From Echeneis naucrates (Eukaryota > Chordata > Actinopteri > Carangiformes > Echeneidae): a DNA stretch of 64,000 bases. Position 1 is the stretch's first letter, and each line of letters starts with the position of its first letter. Below are positions 11,431 to 23,509 of this stretch, piece by piece. The DNA is taken from contig NC_042519.1 in NCBI RefSeq assembly GCF_900963305.1, positions 5,704,001 to 5,768,000 on the forward strand, read 5' to 3'. The position numbers and the translations under genes are program-made. The notes under the pieces were generated by a model, which saw only the letters and a program-made list of their open reading frames with translations, had not been told where the DNA came from and ran no database searches.

Positions 11431-12632
11431 CACTCACCGGCCACTTTATTAGGTACACCATGATAGTAACGGGTTGGACCCCTTTTTGCCTTCAGAACTT
11501 CCTCAATTCTTCGTGGCATAGATTCAACAAGGTGCTGGAAGCATTCCTCAGAGAGTTTGGTCCATATTGAAATGATGGCATCACACAGTTGCTGCAGATT
11601 TGTCGGCTGCACATCCATGATGCGAATCTCCCGTTCCACCACATCCCAAAGATGCTCTATTGGATTGAGATCTGGTGACTGTGGAGGCCATTTGAGTACA
11701 GTGAACTCATTGTCATGTTCAAGAAACCAGTCTGAGATGATTCCAGCTTTATGACGTGGCACATTATCCTGCTGAAAGTAGCCATCAGAAGTTGGGTACA
11801 TTGTGGTCATAAAGGGATGGACATGGTCAGCAACAATACTCAGGTAGGCTGTGGCGTTGCAACGATGCTCAATTGGTGCCAAGAAAATATTCCCCACACC
11901 ATTACACCACCACCACCAGCCTGAACCGTTGATACAAGGCAGGATGGATCCATGCTTTCATGTTGTTGACGCCAAATTCTGACCCTACCATCCGAATGTC
12001 GCAGAAGAAATCGAGACTCATCAGATCAGGCAACGTTTTTCCAATCTTCTATTGTCCAATTTCCATGAGCTTGTGCAAATTGTAGCCTCAGTTTCCTGTT
12101 CTTAGCTGAAAGGAGTGGCACCCGGTGTGGTCTTCTGCTGCTGTAGCCCATCTGCCTCAAAGTTCAAAGTACTGTGCGTTCAGAGATGCTCTTCTGCCTA
12201 CCTTGGTTGTAACGGGTGGTTATTTGAGTCACTGTTGCCTTTCTATCAGCTCGAACCAGTCTGGCCATTCTCCTCTGACCTCTGGCATCAACAAGGCATT
12301 TCCGCCCACAGAACTGCCGCTCACTGGATATTTTTTCTTTTTCGGACCATTCTCTGTAAACCCTAGAGATGGTTGTGCGTGAAAATCCCAGTAGATCAGC
12401 AGTTTCTGAAATACTCAGACCAGCCCTTCTGGCACCAACAACCATGCCACGTTCAAAGTCACTCAAATCACCCTTCTTCCCCATACTGATGCTCGGTTTG
12501 AACTGCATGAGATTGTCTTGACCATATCTACATGCCTAAATGCACTGAGTTGCCGCCATGTGATTGGCTGATTAGAAATTAAGTGTTAACAAGCAGTTGG
12601 ACAGGTGTACCTAATAAAGTGGCCGGTGAGTG
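11431..12632 (-). mobile_element. Tc1/mariner DNA transposon, full length, inactive
   Basis: A 1202-bp element flanked by TA on both sides (11429-11430 and 12633-12634). The terminal inverted repeats are identical over 29 bases and start CACTCACCGGCCACTTTATT. This end sequence is familiar from a common fish Tc1 family. The transposase gene runs on the minus strand and is broken. The perfect ends and only a few coding lesions suggest fairly recent insertion. Confidence 0.92.
11455..12484 (-). pseudogene. Tc1-family DDE transposase, broken
   Basis: Starts MGKKGDLSDFERG, followed by a paired-type helix-turn-helix region (SISETADLLGFSRTTISRVY). The three catalytic positions can be seen: D in SDE (near 12020), D in FQQDN (C-terminal block) and E in DLNPIEHLW, the DD34E pattern of Tc1. 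Two TGA stops interrupt the first frame, at about 12166 (after the word RTVL) and at 12026-12028. A deletion near 11880 then shifts the C-terminal block (11355-11897) into another frame. That last frame reads on through the terminal repeat. It cannot make an active enzyme. Confidence 0.9.
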
Positions 12633-12904
12633 TACTGGTCCATTTTCCCTTGCCCTCTGCCAGATTGTCTAGTGTGTTTTTACTGCCTAGCATTCCAGCG
12701 TTCGCGATCTACCTGCATGTCTGAACCCTGAACCCTGCCTCTTTACCTGGTCTTAGAGATTCTGCCTAGCCGCAGGATTATTCTGCCTGGTCTGCCTGTC
12801 TGCCTGGTTACTGACCCCTGCCTGTTTTTGAGACTGATTAAAGCCTGTCGGACTCATTACTGTCTCTGTGTTCGTGCTTTTGGACTCCTCTGTTCTGAGC
12901 CTAT

Positions 12905-14106
12905 ATACCAATGACTAAAGAGCATTTTGTAAACCAAAAGAAGATTTTGTGTCATGTGGTGTTAATTGCTGACTGTATGATGAAATATGTGTGTCCATGG
13001 CAGGAAAGAACCATAGCATTAGAGTTTTTCCCTCTGCTCCTTACATGTCAGATCTCAGTTTGTAACATAACTCTGATAAGCATCATAGCAGCACAAATGT
13101 TCCATAGCGTGGCAGCCACTCCTGGATTTCAGTGAGTACATGGAAGTTTACTTCAGTCCTTATTTTCAGGAGAGGGAAGAGGAACACTCACAAAAAAAAA
13201 AAAACCCTACATTCAGAATCAACAGCTCTTCCATAGTGATATCAGTCCAGAAAGCAATACTTGTAAGGATGGCATCAGTGCATAACAGCCACACTTGCAT
13301 TTCACTAGGATTAATATCATCTGCTTTTGAAGACTATGGTTTCCTGACCATCGTATACAAGATTTACGGATCAAATTCAGCAAATACCATTCAAAGCTTC
13401 TTAGTAAGAAAAGAATGAAGGTTATAATCCCTGCTGCAGGTTCATAAAGCTTTTTCTCATATACATTCTCTGCTATTTACAGCTAAACACAGATTGCACT
13501 GAAACAACATCTGCTAGTGACCTGTGATAAGATTACAGGGTATGCTCAAAATAAAGACACACACAGGCATCTGTATGTTTTTTTTAGCGCTAAATTTGTT
13601 TTTGCAAAATGTGACAAACAGGTCGCAGCTATATTTTCAGGTGTATGAAATTAGTTGATTCCTTTTTATTATAGTGAACAAATGAATGCTAGCAGATCAT
13701 GATATCACAGTCACTGAAATACAAACCAAACTTTACACACTTAATGTCATTGGTCATGGTGAGACCAGAGTGCAGCACAATTTTTTGTTTGTTTTCTTTT
13801 TTGTTTTTTAGCTTTATTATTTTTAAGTGATAGATTATATTAGTATATAACTTTATAGGTTGTGTTTGTATATCATTTGTCCCATTTCATGGTACTTACC
13901 AACTGATTAACTATAGTACCAACTACAGCTCATGTTGCTGTAGTGTTTTAGTTGTATATATTTGACTCAAATAGTAGTTCTTTTCCAATTTAATTAGTCC
14001 AAAAAGTCCAAAAATGATATACATATACAAGCCCTAAGATAAAAATAACAAAGATAACATTTGATGAAAATGCTGCTCAACTGCTACCTATTAGTGTCTG
14101 AGTCAC

Positions 14107-14140
<34 letters not shown>

Positions 14141-15180
14141 TTGTTGCAGTATTATCTTTATGGGGAATCAAATGTGTCATTAGATGTTAGTACTGCTCTG
14201 AACACGATGCATTTGAGTTTTAATGCAAGTATGAAAAGAGATACTTCAACCTTAGCAAAGGGCATATTTTTAATGGTTGGCTAATGGGCGACTGTTTGCT
14301 ACAGGTGGAGTAGAGTGTCAGGGACACTCAGTCTGCCACAATCAGCCATACAATGTGTCATTTTAATCGCTCTCTATAAACTGATCTAGATAAGCTTTTT
14401 TATTCCCTTTATTGAGTATCATTCAGTTAAACTGAATGAGAGAGAAGCCACAGAGCAGCAGCTGGATTTCTGATTGGCTGACTGTTACCTGTGTGTCAGA
14501 ACTAACGAATGGGATTAATGACACCAGGTCTTTTGCTTCTGACGCATGGAAATATGTCTGCATGTCAAATTCACACCTATCTACAGATAGGTCTGTGGAT
14601 ATTTTCAATACATGTCTTTAGCACATGAAATGTGTGGAAGTTAACACATAATGTCTCTGCGCACCTGTATTTTTCTAACATAGACATCACTGAAACATGA
14701 AGGGACTGAGCTTCACTATTCTTTTTTTAAGGGTAATCTGCATCATTCACGATGCGTCAAGTTACAACAAAATAAGACAAACGCTTATTCTATTGTACCA
14801 AAAATAAAAGCGCAACGTGTCATAAAATCTAAATATATAAAGACAAAGTTAACTGAATACTTAGAAAACGAATTTCAAAAAAGTTTGATTAATTCCGTCT
14901 AAGAAGCTTGAGGTGTCTGTATTATCTGTATTATTGTGGCATTCTTCTCTTTTCATTGGAAAATATATAATTTTTTTGGAAGCGCAAAGGATTTCTTATA
15001 ATCTTATTGAAGCAGTTCCCTGGAAGCAGTACACTTCTACAAGAAAAAAAGCAATATTTTTAATTTACAGCTTCCAAAAATCAATTTCACCAAACTCCAG
15101 TGGTTTTATTTTGAAAAGCCCAAGTGGAAGTAACTTACACGTCTCGCCTCGTCTAATAAGAATACGCCGTTTTTAAAGGG
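12905..15180. other. Intergenic, no gene seen
   Basis: AT-rich DNA with only short chance open frames that match no family I know. It contains the TTTA microsatellite at 14111-14142. Confidence 0.6.
14111..14142. repeat. (TTTA)n microsatellite, about 8 units
   Basis: Uninterrupted TATT/TTTA units in intergenic DNA. Confidence 0.9.
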
Positions 15181-15480
15181 AAATCAAGGTTGTTGCGGTC
15201 CGTGCTGGCAGAGCAGGCTGACGGTAGGTGTACATTCACTGTCGTGTCCTGCCTGTACCGGCAGTATCGGCTCCTCCGTCCCCCGAAATGTACCTTGTTC
15301 AGCGGCTTGTCTGTCAGGTTAGCGGAAATCAAGATGCGGGCAAGTGTCAAGTCAAGACAAGCGGTAAAGTGCACGCTAACTAGCTAGCTAGGATGAAGCT
15401 AACAAGGCTAACGGTACCGTGTTCCGGTGAACGAGAGCGGGATACTGTTCCGTCCGTTTGGTCTCCGTTATCTCTGTGGA
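15181..15480 (+). promoter_or_regulatory. CpG-rich patch, candidate tmem150a promoter and 5' exon
   Basis: Many CG dinucleotides stand out from the AT-rich surroundings. It lies 3 kb upstream of the first plausible tmem150a exon on the same strand. A donor-like TGACG then gtaggtg occurs near 15220. The assignment to tmem150a is inferred from position. Confidence 0.4.
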
Positions 15481-16130
15481 GAAGTGGGTGAATATAAGTG
15501 GGTCTGGGTTAGATATATGTATTAAGTCTTCGAAGTGCAGTGGTGAATATTTGCTCTGAGTAGCTGCGGGATGGTGTGCTATGGCCCCCCCTTACAGGTA
15601 CACAAACACTCTGACAGCTCGTCTTTGGGTTGAGTCTGTATCCTGGTTTTATCAATTCACCCCCTGAGCTGCTGCTGTTCACAAAATGTCACAAGTTTCC
15701 ATTCCATCCGTATGTGCCTGGTTGTCACTGCGTGATTGTAATTTTATTTCTTCCTACCAAAGTAAATAGAAATAGTTTTCATACTGTCCCGTTTCAAACA
15801 CCGTGAATAAGAGCAGAATCTACAATTTAGACAACATGCTAACAATAGAAATATTTCTTGTAATAACTGACATCAAGTAAAGCAGGTTGAAGCTGAACTC
15901 CTTCCTAGGTATTTAGCAGCCAAAAATCAAACTGTAAAGTCAGTTATTTTATTGGAGGGAAGTGAAGAAGATCACTATGACTGTTATAAGTTTGTATAGT
16001 CAAACCTTAATATCCTCAAATGTGTGAATGAAGTAAGGTACTTAGATTCAGAGTGATTTAAGGAAGTGTCTTGCCAACAATTCTCACATATTAGTTAAGG
16101 GTTAGTATAAATAGAGATGCATTACGGCAC

Positions 16131-16402
16131 TCATTCATTCATTCATTCATTCATTCATTCATTCATTCATCCATCCATCTTTCTTCAACTGCTTTATCCG
16201 TTTCTGGGTCGTGGAGCCAATTGGAGACAATTTAGAGTCACAATTAACCTAAAAATGCATGTCTGGGTGGAAACCCGGAGGAAACCCACATAGACACGGG
16301 GAGAACATGCAAGCGCCACACAGAAAGGCCCCAGGATGGGAACCGAACCCGTGACCTTCTTATTGTGGAGCAACAGCGCTAAACACTATTCCACCACATA
16401 TG
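16131..16402 (+). repeat. Dispersed teleost SINE/LINE-tail repeat, copy 1
   Basis: Begins with about eight CATT units and CCATCCAT, then CTGCTTTATCCGTTTCTGGG, CAATTTAGAGTCAC, GGGGAGAACATGCAA, CAGAAAGGCCCCAGG and GACCTTCTTATTGTGG. The same word order recurs at 48574-48885 and 48954-49205. It is a common teleost interspersed repeat; I cannot name the family with certainty. Confidence 0.75.
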
Positions 16403-18300
16403 CACTCCTTGTTTTTTTATGTATACATACGTGTGTGCGTGCGCGCGCATATAATTTTGAATTGAGTCTTTGTTGATTTGCTTGCTTACTTGTTTGGTGT
16501 GAATATTTTAAATCAGCCAAGAGGATTTGGGGTATTTTGACCTTTTTTCAAAGGGACGTAAATGGCAGTGCTTCAAAAGCCTTCATTGTTGACAGTGTAC
16601 TTTCTGAAAAAGAAACTGTCATATGTGCTAAACAATATGGAGAGACACTCAGAGCTGAATTTTAAGTATATAAGATAAAAAGGGATATAGATTTGTGCAT
16701 ATAATATAAAAAGTTTCTGTTTATCAATGAAAATGACCCAGGAAAGGAACACAATTCAAACAAAAGAAATGACACAGAAAAAACAGATATCAATTATCTA
16801 ACAGTGTAGCTTGGACCTGGTAAAACATGACAGCTTTTCGTTTGTTTAACTCAATGGTGAACCAAAAAGAAATTAGATGCCTTCCACTTTGTCTTTATTT
16901 ATAGTAATGGATACACCTTGCAAATAATGGCATGCGCTTTTTCATAACAGGTTGGCATATAATGGCAAAAATATTGATTAAAATACAAACAATTTTCAGT
17001 AAGCCTTACTCTACATAGTCTCATTAGTGAGTGACTTTCTTCATAAACGATGGTTGATTTCTATTAGGGTTTATCAAAGAGAAGTTCATCTTAGTGGTGT
17101 GTAAATATCCACCAGGCAAAGGGCACACTGTAAAATACACTGTAAAATGATACAACATGTGTTGTCCCATGCTTCCTCCACCACTGAGGTGACCTTAGCT
17201 TAGTACTCTTTCTCACAAGGATGGGCTCAGCCCCCTTTTACAGCTTCATGCTGTTGGTCATTTCTCTTCAAGGAGTCTTTGTCCTTTTGAGTCAGCATAG
17301 ACAGAGGAACAGTGCAGAGGTGCCCAAAAGAATTACATTTATCTTTGCTTACCTGTTTTCGGGTCTTTTTAAAGAAAACATTTTAGATATCAATATAATG
17401 ATATTGAGAGAGTGAATAATTCAAAAGTTAAAGTCAAAGTGCCTTTATTTAAAATTTAAATCATTCTTTCATCTTCAACCGTTCATCTGTTTCCGGGTTG
17501 CGGGGGGTTCTGGAGCCAATCCCAGCTCGCACTGGGCGAGGTGCAAAGTGCTGCTTTGTTAGGTGCCACAGATAACAGATTCACATATCACCACAATCAC
17601 TCTACTAAATAGTAAAATAAATAAATAAGAAAAAAAAATTAAAAGTTCAATTAATAAAACAAGAATATCGCACATGGAGGTGAGTCAATTATTGGGCACA
17701 CGTGTATTGCACAGGAGGAGCATTTAGCAGTCACCCAAGAAGAGGTTAAGATTACAGTCTGTCTGCACAGAACAGTGACACACCAACCATGACCTACCAT
17801 TTCTGTGTAGTTTCCACTTCTGTTTGCTCTGGTTTTTATTAATAGCCCGTGGTCTGATCTAAACTGTTAAATCTTAAAACAGCTGTTTGCAGTTTTTTTT
17901 TTTTTTTCTTACTGAGACATATTATCAGTTTGTATTACTTATGATGCAGACTTATGATCAGAAACTTTTACTGTGAAGTTCAAATGTGTTCCTTGTTCTG
18001 TAGTCAAAGCTAGAACATATCAGTACTTCTTGTCGCACAGGAACAGAATGTATGTGCGTGTTTTTTGTCTTGAGGAATGAATTAAATGCAAAATTGTATG
18101 GCGGTGAGTCTTTGTTGTTCTATGAAGTCTTACTTCAATACTTATTTTGAGTGAGGTGCATCTGGCATTGAGTGAAATGTAGAATGAGGGTGTGTGGACA
18201 CTTGGTTAAAAAAAAATAAATAAAAAAGCAAGTTACAGTATGACACACATTCATCATCACAATGTAATGGTTTGTTGGCTGTGTTATTCATGTACTGACA
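16403..18300. other. Non-coding upstream of tmem150a
   Basis: AT-rich, no recognised gene. It holds a short fragment of the dispersed repeat at 17460-17550 and a T-run near 17896-17908. It may be the first intron of tmem150a. Confidence 0.5.
17460..17550 (+). repeat. Fragment of the dispersed SINE/LINE-tail repeat
   Basis: CATCTGTTTCCGGGTTGCGG and CCAATCCCAGCTCGCACTGG match the head of the other copies. The remainder is missing. Confidence 0.65.
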
Positions 18301-18545
18301 AAACTTCTCCTGATTTGCTCTCAGGTTGCTGCTGATTGCAGGACCCTGTGGAGCAGACAAGCTGTGCCATTCCCCCAATTTGTCCTCTCATGCCCCCCCA
18401 ATCCCTGTGTGTTTCCCTGTGTGTAAGTGACCCCACATCCCCACCCGTCCTCCCTCCATTTGATCCCTTCTGTTGTGTTGCCACTCCATCCCAAAGCCCC
18501 CCTCTCACCCCATGCTTGGGACAAAGCCAGCTCACTGCCAGCCCA

Positions 18546-21500
18546 ATGACTGCCTGGATCGTCCTGCCTGTCAGCCTGTCTGCCTTCTCCATCACAGGAA
18601 TATGGATCGTGTGAGTTACAGAAAAGCATAACTGTGTCATGTTTGCTTTCATAATGTGCTCCCAGTATGAGGCGTACAGATGGTCCTTTGTTATTTGCAG
18701 CATTTGTGCTGAATTATACCCAGTGTAGTATTGTTTCTTGATAATAGTCCTTTTTGTTTCCTTAGGAATTATAAAACTGTGCAATTTGCAATTTCTTCCT
18801 TAGAATTAAGGGTGTGTTCTTTTCCCATCAGATATGCCATGGCTGTGATGAATCACCATGTTTGTCCTGTGGAGAACTGGTGAGTGATTTATTTATTTAT
18901 TTATTTTCCCCCTTTTCTTCTGAAACTGACGTCAAAGTTTTTATTGCTTCAAACCTGGACACATGGTGTGATTTCACAGTGATCGGTTGGTAATTAACAG
19001 AACTCAATTTCATACTGCCACAGGTCTTACAATGTGACATGCACAGAGGAGCTGCCTCGACCAGGCTTCCCTAAGACATGCTGCACCATCCAGGACATCC
19101 CCCTCATCAGGTCTCCTGTTCCACCTCCCTTCCTCATTTTCTCTCTCTCATGCCTTTGTTTCTGAAGAATACAACAACAGTTTTGTGTCAGTGAGGGCCC
19201 AGCGGCATGAATTAGCACCTTGTTATTCTGTGGCTCTCTGTCATTAACCCACGCTTTGCATTAATTGCTTTCGTATGATCTGCAAGTAAGCCTCAAAACC
19301 TGAAGTACAATGCACTTCACAAGTCTTGTAGCAATCTTACTAGTAGTGTACTGAAAAATGAGATAATACTGCATTCTGTAGATTAAAGGTATAGGTCACA
19401 TGTTGGCATCTCTGTCTCTGCTCCTCTGCTATTTGGCATTTTAAAAGCAGACCCCTGGTAACTTTGTGATCTCTAATACTGAAAGTTATTCTGTCTTCAT
19501 GTCCTACAGTAAATGTGGCTCTTTCCCTCCTGAGAGCTGCCTGTTCAGCCTGATTGGGAACGTTGGAGCCTTCATGGGTAAGGCCTCATTCTAACTGGGT
19601 TCCACTCATGTGCTTGAAAAATATGTCCCTTTGAAGGAACAGACTAATACATCTGTACAGTAAAAGTGAGGAAATAATCAGATGATTAGCCTAGCTTAGC
19701 ATAAGCTCTCTTCTCCTCCCTAGTGCCTTAGGTGCTAATGAATAAAAACACAGTTTTATTTTGATTAATTTATTTGCCTATTTGGACTGATAGCCTTTTA
19801 ACTGGCTTCTTTTTAGCAAAAAGTGATATACTGTGGCTATGCATCTTTGAATACTGATCATTCAATCTGCAATCACATCAGCTGAATATATAATTAGATC
19901 TGCAATTTACCCTTCAGTGTAAATAAGACTGTCCTCTGCTCTTTAATTCAGAGACAATAACAGAATATAGTTGAGGTCAGAGGTGTGTAATTTGTCTCCT
20001 CTGTCCATTCTGTGGGTTACATCAATCCTCCATCATGCCCATAAACAGCCACTCCCCTTTAGGAGATATGGAGGGGCTTGAAATAGGCTGTACTCTAATC
20101 AATAATGAATGCGGCTTTCCTTCCACTTCCCCCCTCTGTCCCCTTCCCCGCATGTATCCTCTGTGGCTTTCCTCCGTTACTTCTCCTCCTATCGTGTTTG
20201 ATTACCAGTCAGTTTTGCCCCATTTTCTCCCTCTGCCCTTAATTACTATCTCTTTCCTGTTTTCACCTTTCCTTCTGCACATATATTGAATTTATTTCTA
20301 TATTTCATTTGATGTTGTCTCTACTCCCTGCCTATTTGTCACTGTTGTATAAACTGTCTGGATGCTCTTTGACTTCCTTTACTAATTTTGGCTAATAAGG
20401 CTGTTGACCTGTGTCTTACTGCCCTTGTGTTTCTAAAACACAGACCTCCCTAAGGGTTTACAGTTTTCTAAGAGTAACACTAAACCTGCCAGGAAAATGC
20501 TTCTTCATGCAACCAGAGATGCCACTGGTTGTCAGAAAAAATAAATGTTGTCAGAGATGGGGGTGAAACCAAATCACCTTGATATCAGCAGAATAGTTGC
20601 AGTCACTTAAATGTCTTCTGCCGATAGAGGAAACTATAAACAAGCATGTTGAATCATGTAAAAACAGACTTTGATTCCTGAGAACTCTAAAGCTCACCAA
20701 ACTACCTCCTGCTCTCCTGAAAAACTTTTACTGATGCACAATAGGGTATCCTGATATATAGCTGTAGTAACTTGTACTCTTTTCTGCACAAAAGTAGGAA
20801 GAAAGAAGTGCAGCAGGTCATAAAAAGAAGAGTCATGCCAACTCCAACCAATACCTGCACTTTTTTTTCTCCATGATTTTAACCATAACACTGCATTGAT
20901 TCCTTTCTCTACCTAATTTTGAAATTGTTTGTTCATTCTTCTTACTGTACTGTATTTAGATCTTATGTTTTATACTTAAAAGCTGCCAAAAAGGACGACT
21001 GATAAACAAAGTTTAGCTGTATTAAATGTGCAGTGACAATGAAGCATCTATTTAAACAGAAAACCATGCTTTCCATAATTTGACAAAAAGGAAATATACA
21101 GTAGGTGAATCAATAAATCAATGATTACCTTTCCACCACTCCACAGCTGTATTCCAGAAGGCTCTCGGTGGCAAACATGATTTGTATTCAACAGTTAGGA
21201 TACAGTGTAACTGTGTGTGGTCTCTCATCGTGTCCTGCAGTGGTGATGGTCTGCCTTCTGCGCTATGCGCAGGTGATCGAACACAGCCACCGATGCTGGG
21301 TCAACACCAGCGCTCTGGTGTCTGGCTGCACCAATGCTCTGGGTCTAGTTATGGTGGGAAACTTCCAGGTAAACTTAAGCAGCACTAAAAGAAACAAGCA
21401 GACTTTCTGCTCCTGTGCATACAATCACTGACTTTACATTTCTTTCTGAAAAGGTTGATCACGCCAAATCTCTACACTATGTGGGTGCTGGTGTGGCATT

Positions 21501-23509
21501 TCCAGCAGGACTGCTGTTTGTGTGCCTGCAGTGTGTACTCACCTACCGGGTAGCTGTAACCGCCCTTGACTACTGGATGGCCCATTTCCGAGTGGCACTG
21601 GCACTGGGAGCCATGGTCTCGCTTGTCCTCAGTATCCTTTCCTTCCTGGTGGGGCATTACTCCTGCTTTTCACATACTGTACATTACTGTTTGTAAATTT
21701 TGAAACATGTGGGTTGAGCTCTTCTAAGGCATTCTTCTCATAAGAATCTTTTAAGTACATCATGTAACCAGTCTTATTCACATGTAATCTTGAGACATAC
21801 CATCTTGATATTTCTCACTCATAAACTGGGTTGATTTGTAGAGCAGTGAACTGCTCTACAAAATGTGTTAGTTACTTCTGTGCTTTTCTTTTTTTGTGTG
21901 GGAAAGACAAATCAAAATTTCAAGCTTGAGACAGGTTCATCTAGCAATTAGCTTAGGTGATGTGGTTTATTCATTTAAAATCACCAGTTGTTCCTTCAAC
22001 TCGTCAGGTAGTAGGGGATTAAAAAAAATATTCACTATTAGTGTTTTCCATATGCAAGCTTCTCCCCATCATCTGCCCAGTGACAAAACAAGTTTATCTT
22101 TGTATTCAGAAGAATGTGGTGTGGCCTCAAGACACTTCTGAACAAATCAAGATGTTTGTCTTTCCAACTCTGAGGCACAACCTCAAGGCCAAGCTGCTAC
22201 ATCTGTTCTGACCTTCATCTCCACCCTCCTGCTGTCTTCTGAAGCCATCAGCTTATTGTTTAACAGTGAGCTGATGGCTTCACTTTCTTGCAGCCTGAAC
22301 TCCCTGCCTGCCTCTCATCGACATCAGGCACTGAGCTGTGTCTCAGCTGCATGAAGTCAGTCGAGTCAAAACCTCATGGTTCTGAAGTTGATTCTGTCCT
22401 GCTCCATTGGCAGCCAGAATTCGAACCACCCAGGTTCATAATGAACAGATTATGAATTTCCATCTACCACACAGGTTAAACTGCCTGTGATATGCAGTAC
22501 TGTGCAACAGCTTTAGGCCACCAATAGCCATTCATTTGGTATCCTTATTGAGATACAATCAGAAAATAAAGGAAATATGTACACAGTTAAAAAAATGTTT
22601 GGAATGAAATGGCAGAAGTCAGTAACTATTTTTTTATGGAAACTGTCCTGAAGTTTTTGGGTTTCTTTTGTAGTCTCCTCTCTGCACTTTCCAGAGTTTA
22701 GATTTTTCTCTGTCCAGGTGATCACATACTGCCTCTATAATATTCAGTCTGGACTCTGTGGAGGTCAGCCCATGACTGTCAGTGTTTTCTGATCTGCCAG
22801 GATAGACCCTTCAGCAGGTTTCCCTGAAGGCTGCAAGCACTCCTTATGTATTCCTTATGCATCCTTACATATTCCCAAAAATTTCAACCTTGGATTTGTC
22901 AATCCATAATACTCTTGTCCACTGATCTTCACCAATCTTTGGCATTAAATCATTGCCAAAACATCAAATCTCAGGTTGGCTTAAGACTTAGCACAGTACT
23001 GGAGCTCATCTCATATAATGCACATCTGTCGGTGCTGATGATTTTTCTCTTTTCTGAGCCACTTTGGAGTCTGTGGAAATATCAAGGAAATATTAAAGTA
23101 ATGATAATATCAGTAGCATTAAGAAGTAATGATGACAAATGGAATTGAACTGTCTTCAGCTCATGCACAGACTTGCAATATTTGTCCTCCTTAACTTGTC
23201 CTCTCAGGTGGTATCTTCTTCATCCATGAGAGCTTCATCCTGCAGCACGCTGCAGCCATCTGTGAGTGGGTCTTCACTGTGGACATCCTCGTCTTCTACG
23301 GCACCTTTACCTATGAGTTTGGCACTGTCACTAGTGAGACCATGATGGCTGGCCTGCAGCGGAGTCACCACCATGGCTCAGGGGTTATCATGGGGCCTGG
23401 GGCCCGGGGTTCAACAATGAGTGGGGCCACAAAGGGCCTCAAGTCCCCGGGGGGAAGCAGCACATCCACACATCTCAACTGTACCCCGGAGAGCATAGCC
23501 ATGTTGTAG
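18546..23509 (+). CDS. tmem150a: Transmembrane protein 150A (DRAM/Frag1 family)
   Basis: Multi-pass plasma-membrane protein. In mammals it works with the EFR3-PI4K-IIIalpha complex to keep PI4P and PI(4,5)P2 supplied. Seven coding exons: 18546-18610, 18832-18879, 19024-19110, 19510-19577, 21241-21368, 21454-21631 and 23208-23509, all GT-AG, total 876 nt, 291 aa (human 271). Six membrane helices are expected. Visible marks: [20 protein letters not shown] (helix 1), [17 protein letters not shown] with two N-glycosylation sites in the first outer loop, [37 protein letters not shown] and the C-terminal tail [16 protein letters not shown], nearly the human ending. The start was chosen by family match, although the frame stays open 70 codons upstream (see findings). 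It lies tail to tail with rnf181. Confidence 0.95.
22241..22281. repeat. Perfect 13-bp stem, 15-base loop in tmem150a intron 6
   Basis: GAAGCCATCAGCT at 22241-22253 pairs exactly with AGCTGATGGCTTC at 22269-22281. It could fold into a short hairpin on either strand. No known microRNA was recognised. Confidence 0.75.
22495..23001. mobile_element. Degraded non-autonomous DNA transposon in tmem150a intron 6
   Basis: The left end CAGTACTGTGCAACAGCTTT and the inverted right end (CAGTACTGTGCTAAGTCTTA on the minus strand) resemble the ACTGTGCAAAAGTTTTAGGC ends of a common fish Tc1-like family. The inside holds words such as CAGTCTGGACTCTGTGGAGG known from that family. Ends agree only partly, so it is old. 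Boundaries are approximate. Confidence 0.5.

Larger units (their letters stand above)
11293..12897 (+). mobile_element. Solo-LTR-like fossil (probably Ty3/Gypsy kin), split by a Tc1 element
   Basis: About 400 bases of unique sequence once the Tc1 insertion is removed. It starts TGTCACAGTGACATC, carries a TATA-like word near the Tc1 insertion point and ends in the Pol II terminator style common to teleost LTRs (GATTAAAGCCTG, then GTGTTCGTGC). The 7-base word AGCCTAT flanks both sides (11286-11292 and 12898-12904), consistent with a target-site duplication. No internal gag or pol region is present, so it looks like a solo LTR. It is older than the Tc1 copy it contains. The family is inferred from style, not from a match. 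Confidence 0.45.

Noticed and set aside
16131-16402. CATT-rich repeat considered as a CRISPR-like array
   Set aside because: It is a microsatellite tail of a eukaryotic interspersed repeat, with no spacers.
18284-18784. Minus-strand 166-codon frame over the tmem150a first coding exon
   Set aside because: It lies antisense to a conserved exon and the composition looks random.
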